Assembly: GCA_963977525.1 (NCBI GenBank)
Contig: CAXBPC010000012.1
Coordinates: 62,001-126,000, forward strand
DNA length: 64,000 nt
Source of the DNA: Ancylomarina sp963977525
GTDB taxonomy: Bacteria; Bacteroidota; Bacteroidia; Bacteroidales; Marinifilaceae
Direction: 5' to 3'
Part shown: one piece after another, positions 62,609 through 64,000 of the stretch
Layout of the letters: each line of letters opens with the position of its first letter
How positions within the stretch are numbered: position 1 is the first letter of the stretch
Notes under the pieces: generated by a model
What the model saw: only the letters and a program-made list of their open reading frames with translations
What the model was told of the DNA's origin: nothing
Databases searched by the model: none
Translations under genes and position numbers: made by a program

Positions 62609-63088
62609 ATGGCAAAAATAAAATTAGCAAAAGACAAGATTGAAAAGCTTGTTGAAATTTGCAAATCATTTAATAATGAAGGCAGCGAGCTGATTAATGT
62701 TCTTCATCAAGCTCAGCATAAATTCGGTTATCTTCCTGCTGAAGTTCAGGAAGTTGTTGCTCGTGAATTGAATATATCAGTTGCTCATGTTTATGGAGTT
62801 GTTACTTTCTATTCATTCTTTACAATGGTGCCTATGGGCGAATTCCCAATTTCTGTTTGTATGGGAACAGCATGTTATGTGCGTGGAGCTGAAAAGGTGC
62901 TAGAAGAATTCAAAAAGCATCTTAAAGTACCTATTGGTGAAACAACTGAGGATGGTAAGTTTTCTATCTCATGCCTACGTTGTGTAGGTGCTTGTGGTTT
63001 GGCTCCAGTAGTTACAATTGGCGAACGTACTTATGGACGTGTTGCTGCAGGTGACGTTGCTGATATCTTAAAAGAGTATCAAAACTAA
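62609..63088 (+). CDS. hydC: Hydrogenase subunit HydC (NuoE-like [2Fe-2S])
   Basis: The 159-residue protein has a helical N-terminus and a thioredoxin-like [2Fe-2S] domain with CMGTACYVRGAEKVL and SCLRCVGACG. It is equivalent to HydC of the HydABC complex and links NADH oxidation at HydB to the Fe-S chain. It is unusual in being last: NuoE/HydC genes more often precede HydB. A terminator follows. Confidence 0.92.
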   Translation: MAKIKLAKDKIEKLVEICKSFNNEGSELINVLHQAQHKFGYLPAEVQEVVARELNISVAHVYGVVTFYSFFTMVPMGEFPISVCMGTACYVRGAEKVLEEFKKHLKVPIGETTEDGKFSISCLRCVGACGLAPVVTIGERTYGRVAAGDVADILKEYQN

Positions 63089-63107
63089 GTTTTTGATTTC
63101 AATGATA

Positions 63108-63141
63108 AAGAAGCCTTCGGAATTTCCGAGGGCTTCTTTTT
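63108..63141 (+). terminator. Terminator of the hydrogenase operon
   Basis: AAGAAGCCTTCGGAA and TTCCGAGGGCTTCTT arms, followed by TTTTT, 19 bp after hydC. Confidence 0.9.
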
Positions 63142-63246
63142 TAGTATCAGGTAGACGAATTTGTATTGTGGGAAAATTATTCTAATTTCAGTAATCTAAT
63201 TATGTTGGTTCTATGAAAAAGAGTAATGATACTTCAATAGATTAAT

Positions 63247-64000
63247 ATGTCTTTTAAAAAACATTTAAAAACCTACTTTTCATTTTCTTCTTCCGAAAGG
63301 AGGAGTTTGATTATTCTTCTAACCATTTTGCTTGGCGTTTTTGTGTACCCTTCATTTGTTTCTAAGGAAGAAGTTCCGATTTGGGACCAAAATGCTGCGA
63401 AGCAAAAGAAGTTGGACAGTTTGTTGATTGCATTAACAATCAAATCGACGGATAAGAGCGATGGTGTTGCATCTCATAAATTATTCTCTTTTGATCCGAA
63501 TCAAATTGATAGAGAAGGTTTATTGTCATTAGGCTTTTCAAATTATATGGCTAAAAACTTATTAGCTTACAGAAAGTCAGGAGGCAGTATTGCTCATAAG
63601 GTCGATTTGAAGAAGATCTATGGTATAACAGATGATTTGTATGACAGATTGGAGTCCTTTGTTTGTATTGCCGCTAAAAAGGCTTTAAATAGGCCTAAGC
63701 TTAAAGTGGAGTTGAAGCCTTTTGATCTTAATAGAGTAGACTCGATGGAGTTGTTGAGTTTAGGTTTCTCAGAATTCCAAACGCGCAATTTTCTCCGTTA
63801 TAGGAAAGAGTTAGGACAGTATAGAAAGAAAGAGGAATTGAAGAATGTTTATGGAATCGATTCCTCTGATTTTAAGAAGTATGAGGAATTCATCCAGATA
63901 GAATCAAATAACTTGGAGATCAAAACATACTTGTTTCAATTCGATCCTAATGTTGCGAGTAGAAATGAATGGGATAGTCTTGGAGTTAAATCAAGTGTCA
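63247..64000 (+). CDS. Helix-hairpin-helix (ComEA-like) protein, truncated by the window end
   Basis: The open frame from ATG 63247 continues past base 64000 (251 codons seen). It has a short cytoplasmic start, one membrane helix (about 24-40, LIILLTILLGVFVYPSF) and then repeated HhH motifs: FDPNQIDREGLLSLGFS with YRKSGG, FDLNRVDSMELLSLGFS with YRKELGQ, and a third beginning FDPNVASRNEW. Repeats of this kind bind DNA in ComEA proteins, but in many Bacteroidota family members the partner is unknown. Real gene, end not visible. Confidence 0.85.
   Translation, partial: MSFKKHLKTYFSFSSSERRSLIILLTILLGVFVYPSFVSKEEVPIWDQNAAKQKKLDSLLIALTIKSTDKSDGVASHKLFSFDPNQIDREGLLSLGFSNYMAKNLLAYRKSGGSIAHKVDLKKIYGITDDLYDRLESFVCIAAKKALNRPKLKVELKPFDLNRVDSMELLSLGFSEFQTRNFLRYRKELGQYRKKEELKNVYGIDSSDFKKYEEFIQIESNNLEIKTYLFQFDPNVASRNEWDSLGVKSSV

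Noticed and set aside
1..64000. CRISPR array search
   Set aside because: No run of equal direct repeats with unique spacers; the 21-bp array at 40148 has spacers too short and too alike, and no cas genes are present.

Overview
The window looks like chromosomal DNA of an anaerobic or facultative marine Bacteroidota, probably of Marinilabiliales/Marinifilaceae type. This rests on AT-rich DNA, TAnnTTTG-type promoters, FecI/FecR/TonB-receptor signalling, a PorT-type type IX secretion protein, a spirochaete/Bacteroides-type V-ATPase and an [FeFe]-hydrogenase operon. No rRNA gene or CRISPR array was seen. There are two tRNA genes: Ser-GGA at 34.5 kb and Trp-CCA at 49.0 kb.

Region 1 (1 to about 34.6 kb) looks like an accessory island. 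Its right end is an intact tRNA-Ser. Its left end carries a copy of the 3' tip of that tRNA plus about 140 bp of its downstream sequence, including the terminator hairpin. Inside are two copper modules. The first has an HMA-AraC fusion regulator, the CopA copper ATPase, a DoxX-like protein and a small HMA chaperone. An ECF sigma/anti-sigma/TonB receptor set and a Met/His-rich lipoprotein follow. The second has another HMA-AraC regulator, an HYC_CC_PP-type small protein, the CusA/CusC/CusB tripartite efflux pump, an AlbA_2 membrane protein, two orphan genes, a TRASH/YHS-like protein, two secreted HMA proteins and a small XRE regulator. Directly after it lies a decayed partial copy of the same cluster (23.66-25.53 kb). 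About 10 kb is deleted from this copy, fusing the 5' end of cusA to the end of an HMA gene. A complete V-ATPase operon (A-B-E-DUF2764-D-I-K) follows, with copies of a dispersed repeat on either side. Remnants of IS30-type and other genes, a PAS fragment and a DUF6266-like fragment lie near the junctions.

Region 2 (34.8 to 54.2 kb) reads as core chromosome: an ABC-F ATPase, GapA, a tiny lipoprotein, an Omp85-type protein, an NTN amidohydrolase-like protein, an SDR, a divergent PurL-like protein, MenG/UbiE followed by PorT, an FAD oxidoreductase, a CDGSH ferredoxin, HPF, a Ca/Na antiporter, a GDPD and a USP-like protein. A seven-copy 21-bp tandem array (40.15-40.28 kb) lies between two convergent genes.

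Region 3 (54.7 to 63.1 kb) is one long plus-strand hydrogenase operon. Its upstream half encodes two DRTGG proteins, two GHKL ATPases, a PHP phosphoesterase and a hydrogenase-like protein with an altered H-cluster L1 motif, which together look like a sensing module. Its downstream half encodes a thioredoxin-like [2Fe-2S] protein, HydB, HydA and a NuoE/HydC-type subunit, the parts of an electron-bifurcating NADH/ferredoxin hydrogenase. The window ends inside a helix-hairpin-helix (ComEA-like) gene.
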